The notes beneath the pieces were generated by a model. It had not been told where the DNA came from. It did not search any database and saw nothing but the letters and a program-made list of their open reading frames with translations. Positions 1 through 8,000 of a stretch of 64,000 nucleotides of DNA are shown here, piece by piece. A program made the translations under genes and the position numbers. The stretch covers positions 62,001-126,000 of the forward strand of contig NZ_JACXYU010000013.1 in assembly GCF_014779715.1 (NCBI RefSeq), in the 5' to 3' direction. The number at the start of each line of letters is the position of its first letter. The first letter of the stretch is position 1. This DNA is from Streptomyces chumphonensis. Its GTDB lineage: Bacteria > Actinomycetota > Actinomycetes > Streptomycetales > Streptomycetaceae.

Positions 1-1143
1 GCCGGGCAGCAGGACGGGGTAGCCGCCGTCCTCGCTCATGGCGACGGCCAGCAGCGCCGTGCCGAGCGCGCCCGCGGCCAGCCCGTGCCGCAGGGTGGCG
101 TTCGGCCCGAGCCGCCCCACCGCCCACTCGCCGGCCCGCGCCCCGACGGCCACCACCAGGGCGGGCCACAGGAAGGCCGCACCGGTGGCCAGCGGGTCCA
201 GCCCGGCGACGCGCTGGAGGTAGAGCGTGAGGAAGTAGGGCAGCGCGCTGAACGTCGCGCCGAAGACCAGCGCCGTGGGCACGGCCGTCCGGACCCCGGG
301 GGCGCGCAGCAGCCGTGGCGGGGTGAGCGGGTCGGAGCAGCGCCGCTCCCGCCGGACGTAGGCCGCGAGCAGCAGCAGGGCGAGGGCGCCGGCCGTGAGC
401 ACCTCCACGCTGCCCCACCCCGCCTGCGGACCGCGTACGACGGTGTAGACGAGGAGCGTCGCGCCGCCCGTCACCGCCACGGCGCCGGGGGCGTCGAACC
501 GTCGGCCGGGCTCCCGCGCGGGGTCCGCCGGGAAGAGCAGCAGCGCACCCGCGGCGATGGCCAGCGCGGGCGGGATGTTGGCGTAGAAGACGGCGGCCCA
601 GCCGAAGGCGTCCACGAGCACCCCGCCGGCCAGCGAGCCGGCGCACAGCCCGAAGGCGCCCATGGCCCCCCACACGGCGAGCGCCCGGTTGCGCGGGGGC
701 CCCTCGGCGAACAACGTGCTGATGAGCGAGAGCGTGGCGGGGAAGAGGAGGGCGCCGCCCAGCCCCTGGGCGGCGCGGGCGGCGACGATGACGCCCGGCT
801 CGTCGGTGGCTCCGCCGGCCAGTGAGGACACCGCGTACAGCAGGGCCGCCGTCACGAACATCCGGCGCCTGCCCAGCAGGTCGGCGGCGCGTCCGCCGAA
901 CAGCAGGAAGCCGCCGGTGACGACGACGTAGGCGCTCACGACCCACTGGAGGTCGTGCTCGGAGAAGCCGGCCGCCGTGCCGATGCTCGGCAGCGCGACG
1001 TGCACGATGTTGAAGTCGACGGCGATGACGAACTGCGCGGCGGCGAGCACCGCCAGCTGGGCCCGTGCACGTCCTCCGCCCGCCGGGCCGGCGGTCCGGT
1101 CCGCGCCGGACGGCACGGGACGCGTGTCTTCCCCTCGTTCCAT
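1..1143 (-). CDS. MFS drug exporter, DHA2-like, cut by window edge
   Basis: This is the 5' 381 codons of an MFS transporter; the 3' end lies beyond the left window edge. Translating the minus strand from the ATG at 1143 gives a short polar N-terminus, a first helix (QLAVLAAAQFVIAVDFNIVHVALP) and then motif A-like GGRAADLLGRRRMF between helices 2 and 3. The helix-1 VDFNIVHVALPSIG stretch is typical of 14-TM EmrB/QacA proton-driven exporters. A purine-rich GGGGGAG lies 6 nt before the ATG. It should act in the plasma membrane as a drug or metabolite exporter; the substrate cannot be read from sequence. It is divergent from the copper genes across about 500 bp, and no regulator gene is visible beside it. 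Confidence 0.85.
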   Translation of the reverse strand, partial: MERGEDTRPVPSGADRTAGPAGGGRARAQLAVLAAAQFVIAVDFNIVHVALPSIGTAAGFSEHDLQWVVSAYVVVTGGFLLFGGRAADLLGRRRMFVTAALLYAVSSLAGGATDEPGVIVAARAAQGLGGALLFPATLSLISTLFAEGPPRNRALAVWGAMGAFGLCAGSLAGGVLVDAFGWAAVFYANIPPALAIAAGALLLFPADPAREPGRRFDAPGAVAVTGGATLLVYTVVRGPQAGWGSVEVLTAGALALLLLAAYVRRERRCSDPLTPPRLLRAPGVRTAVPTALVFGATFSALPYFLTLYLQRVAGLDPLATGAAFLWPALVVAVGARAGEWAVGRLGPNATLRHGLAAGALGTALLAVAMSEDGGYPVLLPG

Positions 1144-1646
1144 CGTGCTCTCCCCCTGAACACACAATGCCGCGGTACGCGGTGACATGAATCACGCTGA
1201 CCGTGTCGCCGCATAACCGTTGAAGCTCTCGCTCCGGTCGCTCCACTCTCACCCGACGCGTGTTCGGGGGCAAACAGGTCACACACTTTCGGACAGGGTG
1301 GAATCCCTCTTGCGCGAAGGGCGTCCCAAGGGTATTCGCGGAGGTGCGTTCGGTGATTTCCAGACGAATATGCCACCGCCGGGAACTGGAACGGAGACCC
1401 GCGGGGTCGACGCGAATGGCCGAAACCCGGGTGGACTTCCCGCAGGGTATTGAGAGGAAGTCGGATGGCGGAGCGAAAAAGTTCCCGAGCTTTCGGCGAA
1501 GGGTACGCGAATGGCGGTAAGCCGCTCCCTTCCGAGTTTCTACAGGAAGGTTTCCGATGTTTTCAGGGTGTGCCGCGTAATAGCCTGGCGCAGCCCTTGA
1601 ACCGTCGTCAGGGCCGTCCACGGCCCGCACCGAGGGAGCCGTCGTC
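1144..1646. other. Intergenic region between MFS gene and copper operon
   Basis: About 500 bp with no convincing gene. Third-position G/C bias is weak here and the local A/T content is higher than in the flanking genes, as expected of a divergent control region. I looked for a CsoR-type G-rich palindrome, expected upstream of copper genes, and did not find one. A GGAAT at 1300-1304 followed 17 nt later by CGTC (1322-1325) resembles an ECF-sigma promoter but points into 300 bp of non-coding DNA. Confidence 0.5.
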
Positions 1647-1898
1647 ATGTCCGCACCGTCCGGCCCCACCGGGGAACGCGCGGGGAGCGTCCCCGCGACC
1701 GCCCCCGCGACCGTCCGCCCCGCCCCGACCGTCCTCTCCGCCTGGTACGGGACGGCCGCGTTCCTGCTGCTGCTCGCCGCCGTCTTCGCCGCGTCCTACG
1801 CGGTGGGCACCGCCGCCGGGCCCGTCGCCCCGGGCCTGCACAGCCCCGACGCCCCCGGCCAGGACGGCACCGGACACGGGGGAGGCGGGCACGGATGA
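1647..1898 (+). CDS. Small single-pass membrane protein heading the copper operon
   Basis: An 83-residue protein with a polar Pro/Ala-rich N-terminus, one membrane segment at about residues 34-54 (GTAAFLLLLAAVFAASYAVG) and a short outward tail ending HGGGGHG. GGGAG lies 8 nt before the ATG. Its stop overlaps the copA start by 4 bp (ATGA), so it is almost certainly translated with copA. I do not recognise a named family. The His-containing tail and the position suggest an accessory role in copper handling, for example presenting the metal to CopA or the downstream PCuAC-like protein, but that is inference from context. Confidence 0.7.
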   Translation: MSAPSGPTGERAGSVPATAPATVRPAPTVLSAWYGTAAFLLLLAAVFAASYAVGTAAGPVAPGLHSPDAPGQDGTGHGGGGHG

Positions 1899-4312
1899 GC
1901 ACGGTCCCGCCCACCACCGAGGAACCGGACCGGCCGCTCGTCACCGAACTGGCGGTCGGCGGCATGACCTGCGCCGCCTGCGTCGGCCGCGTCGAGCGGA
2001 AGCTGACCAGGCTGGACGGGGTCACCTCGGCCGCCGTGAACCTCGCCACCGGCCGGGCCCACGTCGGCCACGCCCCCGGGATCACGGTGGACCGCCTCGT
2101 CGAGACGGTGGAGCAGGCCGGCTACACCGCCCGGCGCGTCGCCCCGCCCGGCGCCGGGAGCGCCGGAACCCCGCACGCCGACACCACCGCCCCAGCCACC
2201 GACGCGACCGACGCCACCGACACGGACGGCCCCGGCGACGTCGCCGACCTGGGACGTCTCCTGACGACCGCCTACCTGGCGCTACCGGTGATCTTCCTGT
2301 CGATGGTGCCCGCCGCCCAGTTCGACGCCTGGCAGTGGCTGTGCTTCGCGCTCTCCACCCCGGTCGTGCTGTGGAGCGCCCTGCCCTTCCACCGGCGCGC
2401 GGTGCGCGGTCTGCGGCACGGGACGGCCACCATGGACACCCTCGTCTCCCTCGGGGTGAGCGCCTCCTACGCCTGGTCCTGCTACGCGCTCTTCCTCGGC
2501 GGCGCCGGGGACCCCGGCATGCGCATGGACTTCTCGCCCGTCCCCCGGGCCGACGACGGCACCCCGCACGTGTACCTGGAGGCCGCCGTCGCCGTCACGC
2601 TGTTCGTGCTGGCGGGGCGGTGGCTGGAGGGCCGGGCCCGGTCCGGCTCGGGGGCCGCCCTGCGGGCCCTGGCGGAACTGGGCGCCCGCGACGTCGAGTT
2701 GTACGACACCGTCGGCGGCACGGGGACGGGCACCCGGGTCCCCGTCGCGGAACTCGGCGTCGGGCAGCACTTCCTCGTCCGGCCCGGCGAGAAGGTCGCC
2801 ACGGACGGCGAGGTGGTCTCCGGGCACTCCACGCTCGACCTCTCCCTGGTCACCGGGGAGAGCGCCCCCGTCGAGGCCGGGCCCGGCACCCGGGTGGTCG
2901 GGGCCGCCGTCAACTCCTCCGGTCTGCTCGTCGTGCGGGCGACGGCCGTGGGCGCCGACACCCAACTCGCCCGCATCACCCGGCTGGTCACGGACGCGCA
3001 GGCCCGCAAGGCGCGGGCGCAGCGGCTGGCCGACGCCGTCTCGATGGTCTTCGTGCCGGCCGTCCTCGCCGTCGCGGTCGCCACCTGCGGGTTCTGGCTC
3101 GGCGCCGGAGCCGACGCCTCGGCCGCCGCCACGGCCGCCGCGTCCGTCCTCGTCGTCGCCTGCCCCTGCGCCCTGGGCCTCGCCATCCCCACCGCGTTCC
3201 TCGCCGCCACCGGACGCGGCGCCCAGCTCGGCGTGCTGGTGCGCGGCCCGGAGGCACTGGAACGGCTCCGCCGGGTGGACGTCATGCTCTTCGACAAGAC
3301 CGGCACCCTCACCACGGGCCGCATGACGCTGCACGAGACGACGGTGCTGGGCGCACCCGACGGAGACGGGGGCCCCGGGGACGCCGGGGGGCCGGGGGCG
3401 GCGGAGGTCCTGCGGGTCGCAGCGGCCGTCGAGGCCGGGTCCGAACACCCCGTCGGACGCGCCGTCGTGGCCGCCGCCGAACGCCTCGCATCCACCGAAG
3501 CCCCCGCTCGCGCGACGGACTTCCGGGCCGAGCCGGGCGTCGGCGTCACGGGCCGCGTCGCCGGGCGGACGGTCGCCGTGCGACGTCCCCGGACGGGCGG
3601 CGCCCTGCCCGAACCCCTCGCCGCCGCGCTGCGCCGCGCGGACGCCGCCGGACGCACCGCCGTCGTGGTGGAGTTCGACGCGCGTCCCGTGGCCGTGCTG
3701 GCCCTCGGCGACACCCTGCGCCCCGACGCCTACCGCACCGTGGACACCCTCCGCCGTCAGGGCATCGAGCCGGTGCTCGTCTCCGGCGACTCCCGGGCGG
3801 CGGCCGAGGCGGCGGCCCGGGAGGCCGGCATCCGCACCGTCCACGCGGAGGTCACCCCCGAGGGCAAGGCGGCCAAGGTCGCCGAACTGCGCGGCCGGGG
3901 ACGCCGGGTGGCCATGGTGGGCGACGGGGTCAACGACGCCGCCGCGCTCGCCGCGGCCGACCTCGGCATCGCCATGGGCAGCGGCACCGACGCCGCCATC
4001 GGGGCCGCCGACTTCACCCTCGTGCACGGCGGGCTGCGCGGCATCACCGACGCCGTGCGGCTCACCCGGCGCACGCTCGGCACCATCCGGGTCAACCTGC
4101 TGTGGGCCTTCGGCTACAACGTCGTCACCGTGCCGCTGGCCGCGACCGGGTGGCTCACGCCGATGTTCGCGGGGCTCGCCATGTCGGCCAGCTCCCTGCT
4201 CGTCGTCGGCAACAGCCTGCGGCTGCGCGGGTTCCGTCCGGCACCGGCGGCGGCGCCCCGCACCGGGCCGCCGCCGGGGGCCGACCGTCCCGTGAGGAGC
4301 CGTCTCGCATGA
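1895..4312 (+). CDS. copA: Copper-translocating P1B-type ATPase
   Basis: An 805-residue P1B-1 ATPase that would export Cu(I) across the plasma membrane at the cost of ATP. One N-terminal heavy-metal domain carries GGMTCAACVG (Cys26, Cys29). It is followed by membrane helices, the TGES actuator motif (LVTGESAPVE), the metal-path CPC motif (about residues 423-425, VVACPCALGLAIP), the phosphorylation site DKTGTLT (Asp467), an HP motif (SEHPVGRA), and the hinge MVGDGVNDAAAL. Two final helices carry YN and MSASS, as in Cu(I) pumps. Length is normal for one metal-binding domain. It sits between a small membrane protein and a PCuAC-like gene, both overlapping by 4 bp, so one operon is very likely. 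Specificity for Cu(I) over Ag(I) cannot be told apart from sequence. Confidence 0.95.
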   Translation: MSTVPPTTEEPDRPLVTELAVGGMTCAACVGRVERKLTRLDGVTSAAVNLATGRAHVGHAPGITVDRLVETVEQAGYTARRVAPPGAGSAGTPHADTTAPATDATDATDTDGPGDVADLGRLLTTAYLALPVIFLSMVPAAQFDAWQWLCFALSTPVVLWSALPFHRRAVRGLRHGTATMDTLVSLGVSASYAWSCYALFLGGAGDPGMRMDFSPVPRADDGTPHVYLEAAVAVTLFVLAGRWLEGRARSGSGAALRALAELGARDVELYDTVGGTGTGTRVPVAELGVGQHFLVRPGEKVATDGEVVSGHSTLDLSLVTGESAPVEAGPGTRVVGAAVNSSGLLVVRATAVGADTQLARITRLVTDAQARKARAQRLADAVSMVFVPAVLAVAVATCGFWLGAGADASAAATAAASVLVVACPCALGLAIPTAFLAATGRGAQLGVLVRGPEALERLRRVDVMLFDKTGTLTTGRMTLHETTVLGAPDGDGGPGDAGGPGAAEVLRVAAAVEAGSEHPVGRAVVAAAERLASTEAPARATDFRAEPGVGVTGRVAGRTVAVRRPRTGGALPEPLAAALRRADAAGRTAVVVEFDARPVAVLALGDTLRPDAYRTVDTLRRQGIEPVLVSGDSRAAAEAAAREAGIRTVHAEVTPEGKAAKVAELRGRGRRVAMVGDGVNDAAALAAADLGIAMGSGTDAAIGAADFTLVHGGLRGITDAVRLTRRTLGTIRVNLLWAFGYNVVTVPLAATGWLTPMFAGLAMSASSLLVVGNSLRLRGFRPAPAAAPRTGPPPGADRPVRSRLA

Positions 4313-4791
4313 GCGCCGTCCGTACCGCGCTGACCGCCCTCGGCGCCGCCGCCGTCACCCTGCTCCTGCTCACCCTCTACACCGCCACCGGGGCCGCCGG
4401 TGAGGGCCGCCCGGAGATCGCCGTCGTCGACGGCATGGTCCTGGAGCCCACCAACGACCTCCAGGGCTCGGCCTACTTCACCCTGCGCAACACCGGCGAG
4501 GGGGCCGACCGGCTGCTGTCGGTGTCCTCGCCCGACCTCCCCGACGGCGTCATGCTCAGCCGCGTCCTCGTCCGGGACGGGGCCGGCTCGATGCGCCCGC
4601 TGGACTCGCTGCCCGTGCCGGCCGGGGCGGAGGTCCGCATGGACCCCTGGGAGGGGAACATCATGCTGAACCGGCCACCCGGGCTGAAGCCCGGGCAGCC
4701 GGTCCGGTTCGTCCTCCGGTTCGCCGTCAGCGGCGAGGTGGAGGCCGTGGCCACGACCGTGACGATCGCGGAGTTCAACTCCCGGTCATGA
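4309..4791 (+). CDS. PCuAC-like periplasmic copper chaperone with altered ligand histidines
   Basis: A 160-residue exported protein of the PCu(A)C (DUF461) fold. An N-terminal helix (LGAAAVTLLLLTLYTATGAAG) serves as signal or anchor, and a cupredoxin-like domain follows (SAYFTLRNTGEGADRLL, then the C-terminal strands). The family binds Cu(I) through H(M)-X10-M-X21-H-X-M. Here the spacing is exact but both His are replaced: Ser in VMLSRVLV, Met in GSMRPL ten residues on, Asn-Ile-Met (GNIML) 21 residues later. The Met ligands therefore remain and the His ligands do not. The start ATG overlaps the copA stop (ATGA), and the gene end overlaps the convergent hydroxylase by 6 bp. Function is probably extracytoplasmic copper handling, possibly with altered affinity or as a non-binding paralogue. 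Confidence 0.8.
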   Translation: MSAVRTALTALGAAAVTLLLLTLYTATGAAGEGRPEIAVVDGMVLEPTNDLQGSAYFTLRNTGEGADRLLSVSSPDLPDGVMLSRVLVRDGAGSMRPLDSLPVPAGAEVRMDPWEGNIMLNRPPGLKPGQPVRFVLRFAVSGEVEAVATTVTIAEFNSRS

Positions 4792-5541
4792 GCCCTCACC
4801 CATGAGCTTGCGGACCTCGGTGACCAGGACGGTCAGCGCGCGCCGCTCGCACACGGTGGTCTCCGGGTGCCACAGGTCCATCAGCAGGCAGGTCCGGGGC
4901 TCGGTGCCGTGGTTCCACGCCTCATGCTCGAAGGAGTAGTCGAACAGCAGGCACCTGCCCTGCTCCCAGGCGCGGGTCTCCTCCGCGACCCGGATGCCGC
5001 AGCCCTCCGGGATGTCCACGGCCAGGTGGAGGTTGATGGTGAAGTTCCACAGGTCGCAGTGCGGGGCGATGGCCGCCCCCGGGAGCAGGGTGGAGAAGTG
5101 GCACTCCAGCAGCGGTGAGAGCAGCCCCGGTTCGATGGCGTGCTCCCGCAGGATCCGTGCCGTCGTCGGGACGGCGTCCTCCGAGGACGGCACGGTGGCG
5201 CCGTCCCGGAAGAGGTAGAGGGCCTGCCAGTCGGTCTGCCGCTGGAGGTAGTGCTCGTAGTCGCCGAACATGGCGCGACGGTCGGCCCACGCCGTGGCCA
5301 ACTCCGCGCGGATGGCGCCGTGGTGCGTCTCCAGCGCGTCGACCAGCGGCTTGATCTCCGGGTGTTCGTACGGGTCGTGCCAGGGTCGGGGCGATATGCC
5401 CGGCAGTACCCAGCGGGCCTTCTCCTGGAGCGGCTCGCGCCCCGTCCCGCCGGGCTCCAGCATGCGCTCGACCCGGTCCAGGGAGCCGGGGCCGTACTCC
5501 TGGGTCAGGGCCGCGAAGGCGGCTTCGATCTCCGGTGTCAT
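4786..5541 (-). CDS. Aspartyl/asparaginyl beta-hydroxylase family dioxygenase
   Basis: A 251-residue Fe(II)/2-oxoglutarate dioxygenase of the Asp_Arg_Hydrox family. The C-terminal half carries the metal triad H161-x-D163 (APHCDLWN) and His206 (SFEHEAWN). Arg216 (EPRTCLLMDLWHP) follows, the usual 2-oxoglutarate salt-bridge partner. GCGIRV and AWEQGRCLLFD are typical of the family. The start at 5541 is chosen because AAAGGTG lies 8 nt upstream; the reading frame stays open much further but overlaps the sigma gene antisense. Members hydroxylate Asp/Asn/Arg in proteins or free and carrier-bound amino acids; the substrate here is unknown. It lies 119 bp downstream of the ECF sigma gene on the same strand, so it could be its target or co-transcribed, but a hairpin lies between them. 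Confidence 0.87.
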   Translation of the reverse strand: MTPEIEAAFAALTQEYGPGSLDRVERMLEPGGTGREPLQEKARWVLPGISPRPWHDPYEHPEIKPLVDALETHHGAIRAELATAWADRRAMFGDYEHYLQRQTDWQALYLFRDGATVPSSEDAVPTTARILREHAIEPGLLSPLLECHFSTLLPGAAIAPHCDLWNFTINLHLAVDIPEGCGIRVAEETRAWEQGRCLLFDYSFEHEAWNHGTEPRTCLLMDLWHPETTVCERRALTVLVTEVRKLMGEGS

Positions 5542-5598
5542 GGGTGCTTCACCTTTCCGGTTCGCTGTGCGTCTTCTCGGGTGTGCTCGGTCGGGGCG

Positions 5599-5634
5599 CC
5601 CCGGGGGCGCGGCGTGCGGGCCACGCCCCCGGGG
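5599..5634 (-). terminator. Hairpin after the sigma-factor gene
   Basis: An 11-bp perfect stem (CCCCGGGGGCG at 5599-5609 with CGCCCCCGGGG at 5624-5634) and a 14-nt loop, lying 27 bp past the sigma stop codon on its transcript. There is no T-run, as is common for actinobacterial terminators. It may partly uncouple the hydroxylase gene from sigma transcription. Confidence 0.45.
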
Positions 5635-5660
5635 ACGCCGTCCTGCGGGGCCGCGCCTCC

Positions 5661-6254
5661 CTACGCGGTCCTGATCGAGGCGGTCATCTCGCGCCGGGCC
5701 CGGGACACGCGGGAGCGGACGGTGCCCACCGGGCACCGCACGAGCTCCGCCGTGTCCGCGTAGGACAGCCCGACGAGCTGGGTGAGGACGAACGCCTGCC
5801 GCCGTGGCGGGTCCAGCGCGTCCATCAGGTCCCGCAGGGCCACCAGCTCCTCGAAGCCGTTGCCGTCCTCGCCCTGCGTCCGCTCCACGGCCGCCTGCCA
5901 GTCGTCGACCTCGGCGATGCGCGGCCGGGACGAGGCCCGGCGCCGCTGGTCGACGACGACCCGGCGGGCGATCGTCAGCAGCCAGGTCCGGGCGCAGGAG
6001 CGGCCCGCGAAGCCGTGGAGGCTCTGCAGGGCGCGGACGAACGTCTCCTGCGCCAGGTCGTCGGCGGCGTGGACGTCCCCGCTCAGGTGGGCCACGAAGC
6101 GCCAGACGTCCCAGTGGGTCGCGCGCACGAAGCGTTCGGCGGCGACCCGGTCGCCCCGCTGCGCGGCGAGCGCCCAGCGGGTCACCTTCTCGTCGTGGGA
6201 GGTTCCCGGACGCGTCGCGACGCGTCCGGGAACGGGTTCGGGCACGGAGTGCAT
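5661..6254 (-). CDS. ECF-type RNA polymerase sigma factor
   Basis: A 197-residue sigma factor with only regions 2 and 4, the group IV (ECF) layout. Region 2 is visible as RFVRATHWDVWRFVAHLSGD, then DDLAQETFVRAL and ARTWLLTIARRVVVDQRRR (-10 recognition and core binding). Region 4 is LDPPRRQAFVLTQLVGLSYADTAEL, with the recognition helix around CPVGTVRSRVSRARR. The start at 6254 has GAAGGA 7 nt upstream; a longer in-frame start at 6380 would add 42 low-complexity residues. No anti-sigma gene with a zinc-binding HxxxCxxC motif is next to it. The upstream neighbour on the same strand is a His/Met-rich membrane protein that might take that sensing role, which is inference. Codons 9-18 are built from a 32-bp perfect palindrome. 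Confidence 0.9.
   Translation of the reverse strand: MHSVPEPVPGRVATRPGTSHDEKVTRWALAAQRGDRVAAERFVRATHWDVWRFVAHLSGDVHAADDLAQETFVRALQSLHGFAGRSCARTWLLTIARRVVVDQRRRASSRPRIAEVDDWQAAVERTQGEDGNGFEELVALRDLMDALDPPRRQAFVLTQLVGLSYADTAELVRCPVGTVRSRVSRARREMTASIRTA
6202..6233. repeat. 32-bp perfect palindrome inside the sigma gene 5' end
   Basis: The 16-bp arm GTTCCCGGACGCGTCG (6202-6217) is followed with no spacer by its exact reverse complement (6218-6233). It lies 21 nt into the sigma coding region and encodes roughly PGRVATRPGT. It could be a protein-binding site or, as RNA, a long hairpin close to the start codon. Confidence 0.85.
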
Positions 6255-6411
6255 CCCTGTTCCTTCGTTCCCAAGGGGGGCCGCGCTGGGGCAGCCCGGC
6301 CCCGGTGGAACCGGCCCGTCCCGGGCCGGCGTGACGTGGGCGCGGCCGTCGTCGAAGGTGTGGGGAGCGGCCGTGGGCACGGCGGGGCACGGCGGGGTGG
6401 TGCGGCGGTGG

Positions 6412-7215
6412 TCAGCCGACCGCGAGCACCGGGCCGGTCCTCGGGGGTGCGGGTGGCGTCCCGTCGACGTCGACGACGGCGGCGGGACGGGGTGGCGGGC
6501 CTCGCCGGGAGAGGGCGTGCCGCAGGTGCCGTTCCTCGCGGGGGACGGCGTCCTCCGTGCCGCCGGGGACGGCTCGGAGTTCGGGGAAGGGGACGCGGGC
6601 CCGGCACGGGGGGCTGAGCAGGGGCTCGAAGAGGGCCGCGACGAGCGCGCGCCCGATGCGGAAGGCCGCCGTCTCGCCGCGCCACAGCCACCAGCCGGTG
6701 ATCGTCGCCGCGAGGAGGTGGGCCGCGGTCATCCCGGCCGAGCCGTGGGTCAGCAGGGACCAGGGGTCGAGGCCGGGGACGTCCTGCCCGGCGGTCATGC
6801 CGGGGTGGGCGGGGGCGGCGGGGACCGTCGCCCCGGCCATGCCGTCACCGCAGCCGCCGTGCCCGCCGAGCGTCGGATGGCCGTGCGGCCCGCCGGGCCC
6901 GCCCGGGGCGGCGTGCCCCTCGGACCCGGTGTGCCCGGCCGGGTGCGGCATGGCCGGGCCCGTGAGTGCCTGCACGAGGGAGAACGCCATGTGCAGCAGG
7001 GTCTGGACGAGGACCGAGGAGCCGATGACGGCCAGCGGGCCCCGCTCGCGGCGGGCCGGCGCGAGGCTGAGGGCGGCGGTGACGAGGAAGGCCGTGATCG
7101 GCGCCCATAACGGCAGCGAGTGGGACATCAGCACGTGGCCGACGGCCGCCGGAAGCACGCACACCGCGGAGAACACCCCGGCGCGGAGTGTGGGCGGTGC
7201 CGGAGGGCGGGCCAT
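6412..7215 (-). CDS. His/Met-rich multi-pass membrane protein
   Basis: A 267-residue protein I cannot assign to a named family. About four hydrophobic segments are visible: near the N-terminus (AGVFSAVCVLPAAVGHVL), PITAFLVTAALSLA, AVIGSSVLVQTLLHMAFSLV, and AAHLLAATITGWWLW. Between segments three and four is a Gly/His/Met-rich loop (about residues 90-140) with many His and several Met, a composition often linked to copper or other soft-metal binding. MSHSLPLWAP and LLHMAFSL place more His and Met in or near the membrane. A GGGG lies directly before the ATG, so the initiation site is not strongly defined. The sigma-factor gene follows 157 bp downstream on the same strand, and the copper operon is 2 kb away. 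A metal-related role is a reasonable guess only. Confidence 0.7.
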   Translation of the reverse strand: MARPPAPPTLRAGVFSAVCVLPAAVGHVLMSHSLPLWAPITAFLVTAALSLAPARRERGPLAVIGSSVLVQTLLHMAFSLVQALTGPAMPHPAGHTGSEGHAAPGGPGGPHGHPTLGGHGGCGDGMAGATVPAAPAHPGMTAGQDVPGLDPWSLLTHGSAGMTAAHLLAATITGWWLWRGETAAFRIGRALVAALFEPLLSPPCRARVPFPELRAVPGGTEDAVPREERHLRHALSRRGPPPRPAAVVDVDGTPPAPPRTGPVLAVG

Positions 7216-7336
7216 GCCCCTGATTGTGCCAGCCGTCCCTTTCGCCGCTCCACGAGGCGTCCGGGGGGTGGACGGGGGTGAGCGACGTCCACCGGGCCCG
7301 CGGTGCGGGCCGGTCGGCGCAAGCGGGCCGGAGCCG

Positions 7337-7975
7337 TCAGCTCCAGGGGCTCGGCCCGGCGCCGTACGGGGCCGGGCGGCGGCGCGGGGGAGTGCGGCGC
7401 AGCCAGAAGGCGGCGATCACCCCACCGATCAGGCCGAAGAGGTGTCCCTGCCAGGACACGCCGGAGGTGGTGGGGAGGACGCCCCACAGGATCGAGCCGT
7501 AGAGCAGCAGCACGGTGATGCCCACGGTGATGTCGAGCGCGTCGCGTTCGACGAAGCCGCGCACCAGGAGGTAGCCGAAGAGGCCGAAGACGACGCCGGA
7601 GGCGCCTGCGGTGTTGGTGCCGTCCGGAGCCGTCAGCCACACGCCGAGCCCGCTGGTGACGATGATGACGAGGACGACGCCGACGAACCGGCCGAGGCCG
7701 CGCACGGCTGCCAGGAAGCCGAAGATCACCAGGGGCAGGGTGTTCGCGGCGACGTGGTCCCAGCCGAAGTGCAGGAAGGCGGCGGGGAAGATGTCGGCGA
7801 GTTCGTCGGTCTCCCGGGGCTGGATGCCGTACTCGCTCACGATGAGCCCGCTGGAGCCGTCCAGGGCGGTCAGGAACCACAGCAGCGCGGCCCAGGAGAG
7901 CATGAACGTTCCCGCGGTGACCGCCCGCGAGCGGCGCGACGGCTGGGTGCCCGTCCCGCGCGGTCCGTACGACAT
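7337..7975 (-). CDS. Rhomboid family intramembrane serine protease
   Basis: A 212-residue six-helix membrane protease. The catalytic Ser is in GASG (Ser126, TAGASGVVFGLFGYLL) and the catalytic His is His178 in WQGHLFGLIGG. The conserved HFGWDHVAANTLPLV segment (His69, His74, Asn78) forms the helix-2 oxyanion and structural motif, so the protein looks active. Rhomboids cut membrane proteins within or next to their transmembrane helix; the substrate is not known here. The start at 7975 is preferred because GGGGG lies 5 nt before it; a second ATG at 7987 is possible. The gene starts 25 bp after the stop codon of the secreted-protein gene on the same strand, so the two may be co-transcribed. Confidence 0.9.
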   Translation of the reverse strand: MSYGPRGTGTQPSRRSRAVTAGTFMLSWAALLWFLTALDGSSGLIVSEYGIQPRETDELADIFPAAFLHFGWDHVAANTLPLVIFGFLAAVRGLGRFVGVVLVIIVTSGLGVWLTAPDGTNTAGASGVVFGLFGYLLVRGFVERDALDITVGITVLLLYGSILWGVLPTTSGVSWQGHLFGLIGGVIAAFWLRRTPPRRRPAPYGAGPSPWS

Positions 7976-8000
7976 GCAGACCCCCATCCGCCCGGCGTGT

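Noticed and set aside
1300..1325. ECF-type promoter GGAAT-N17-CGTC
   Set aside because: It points into more than 300 bp without a gene, and such short patterns are common by chance in this composition.
1450..4791. A single open frame of more than 1100 codons on the plus strand across the copper operon
   Set aside because: Only its last 160 codons (from 4309) are real, the PCuAC-like gene. The rest is Arg/Pro/Gly-rich shadow translation of the copA region in another frame.
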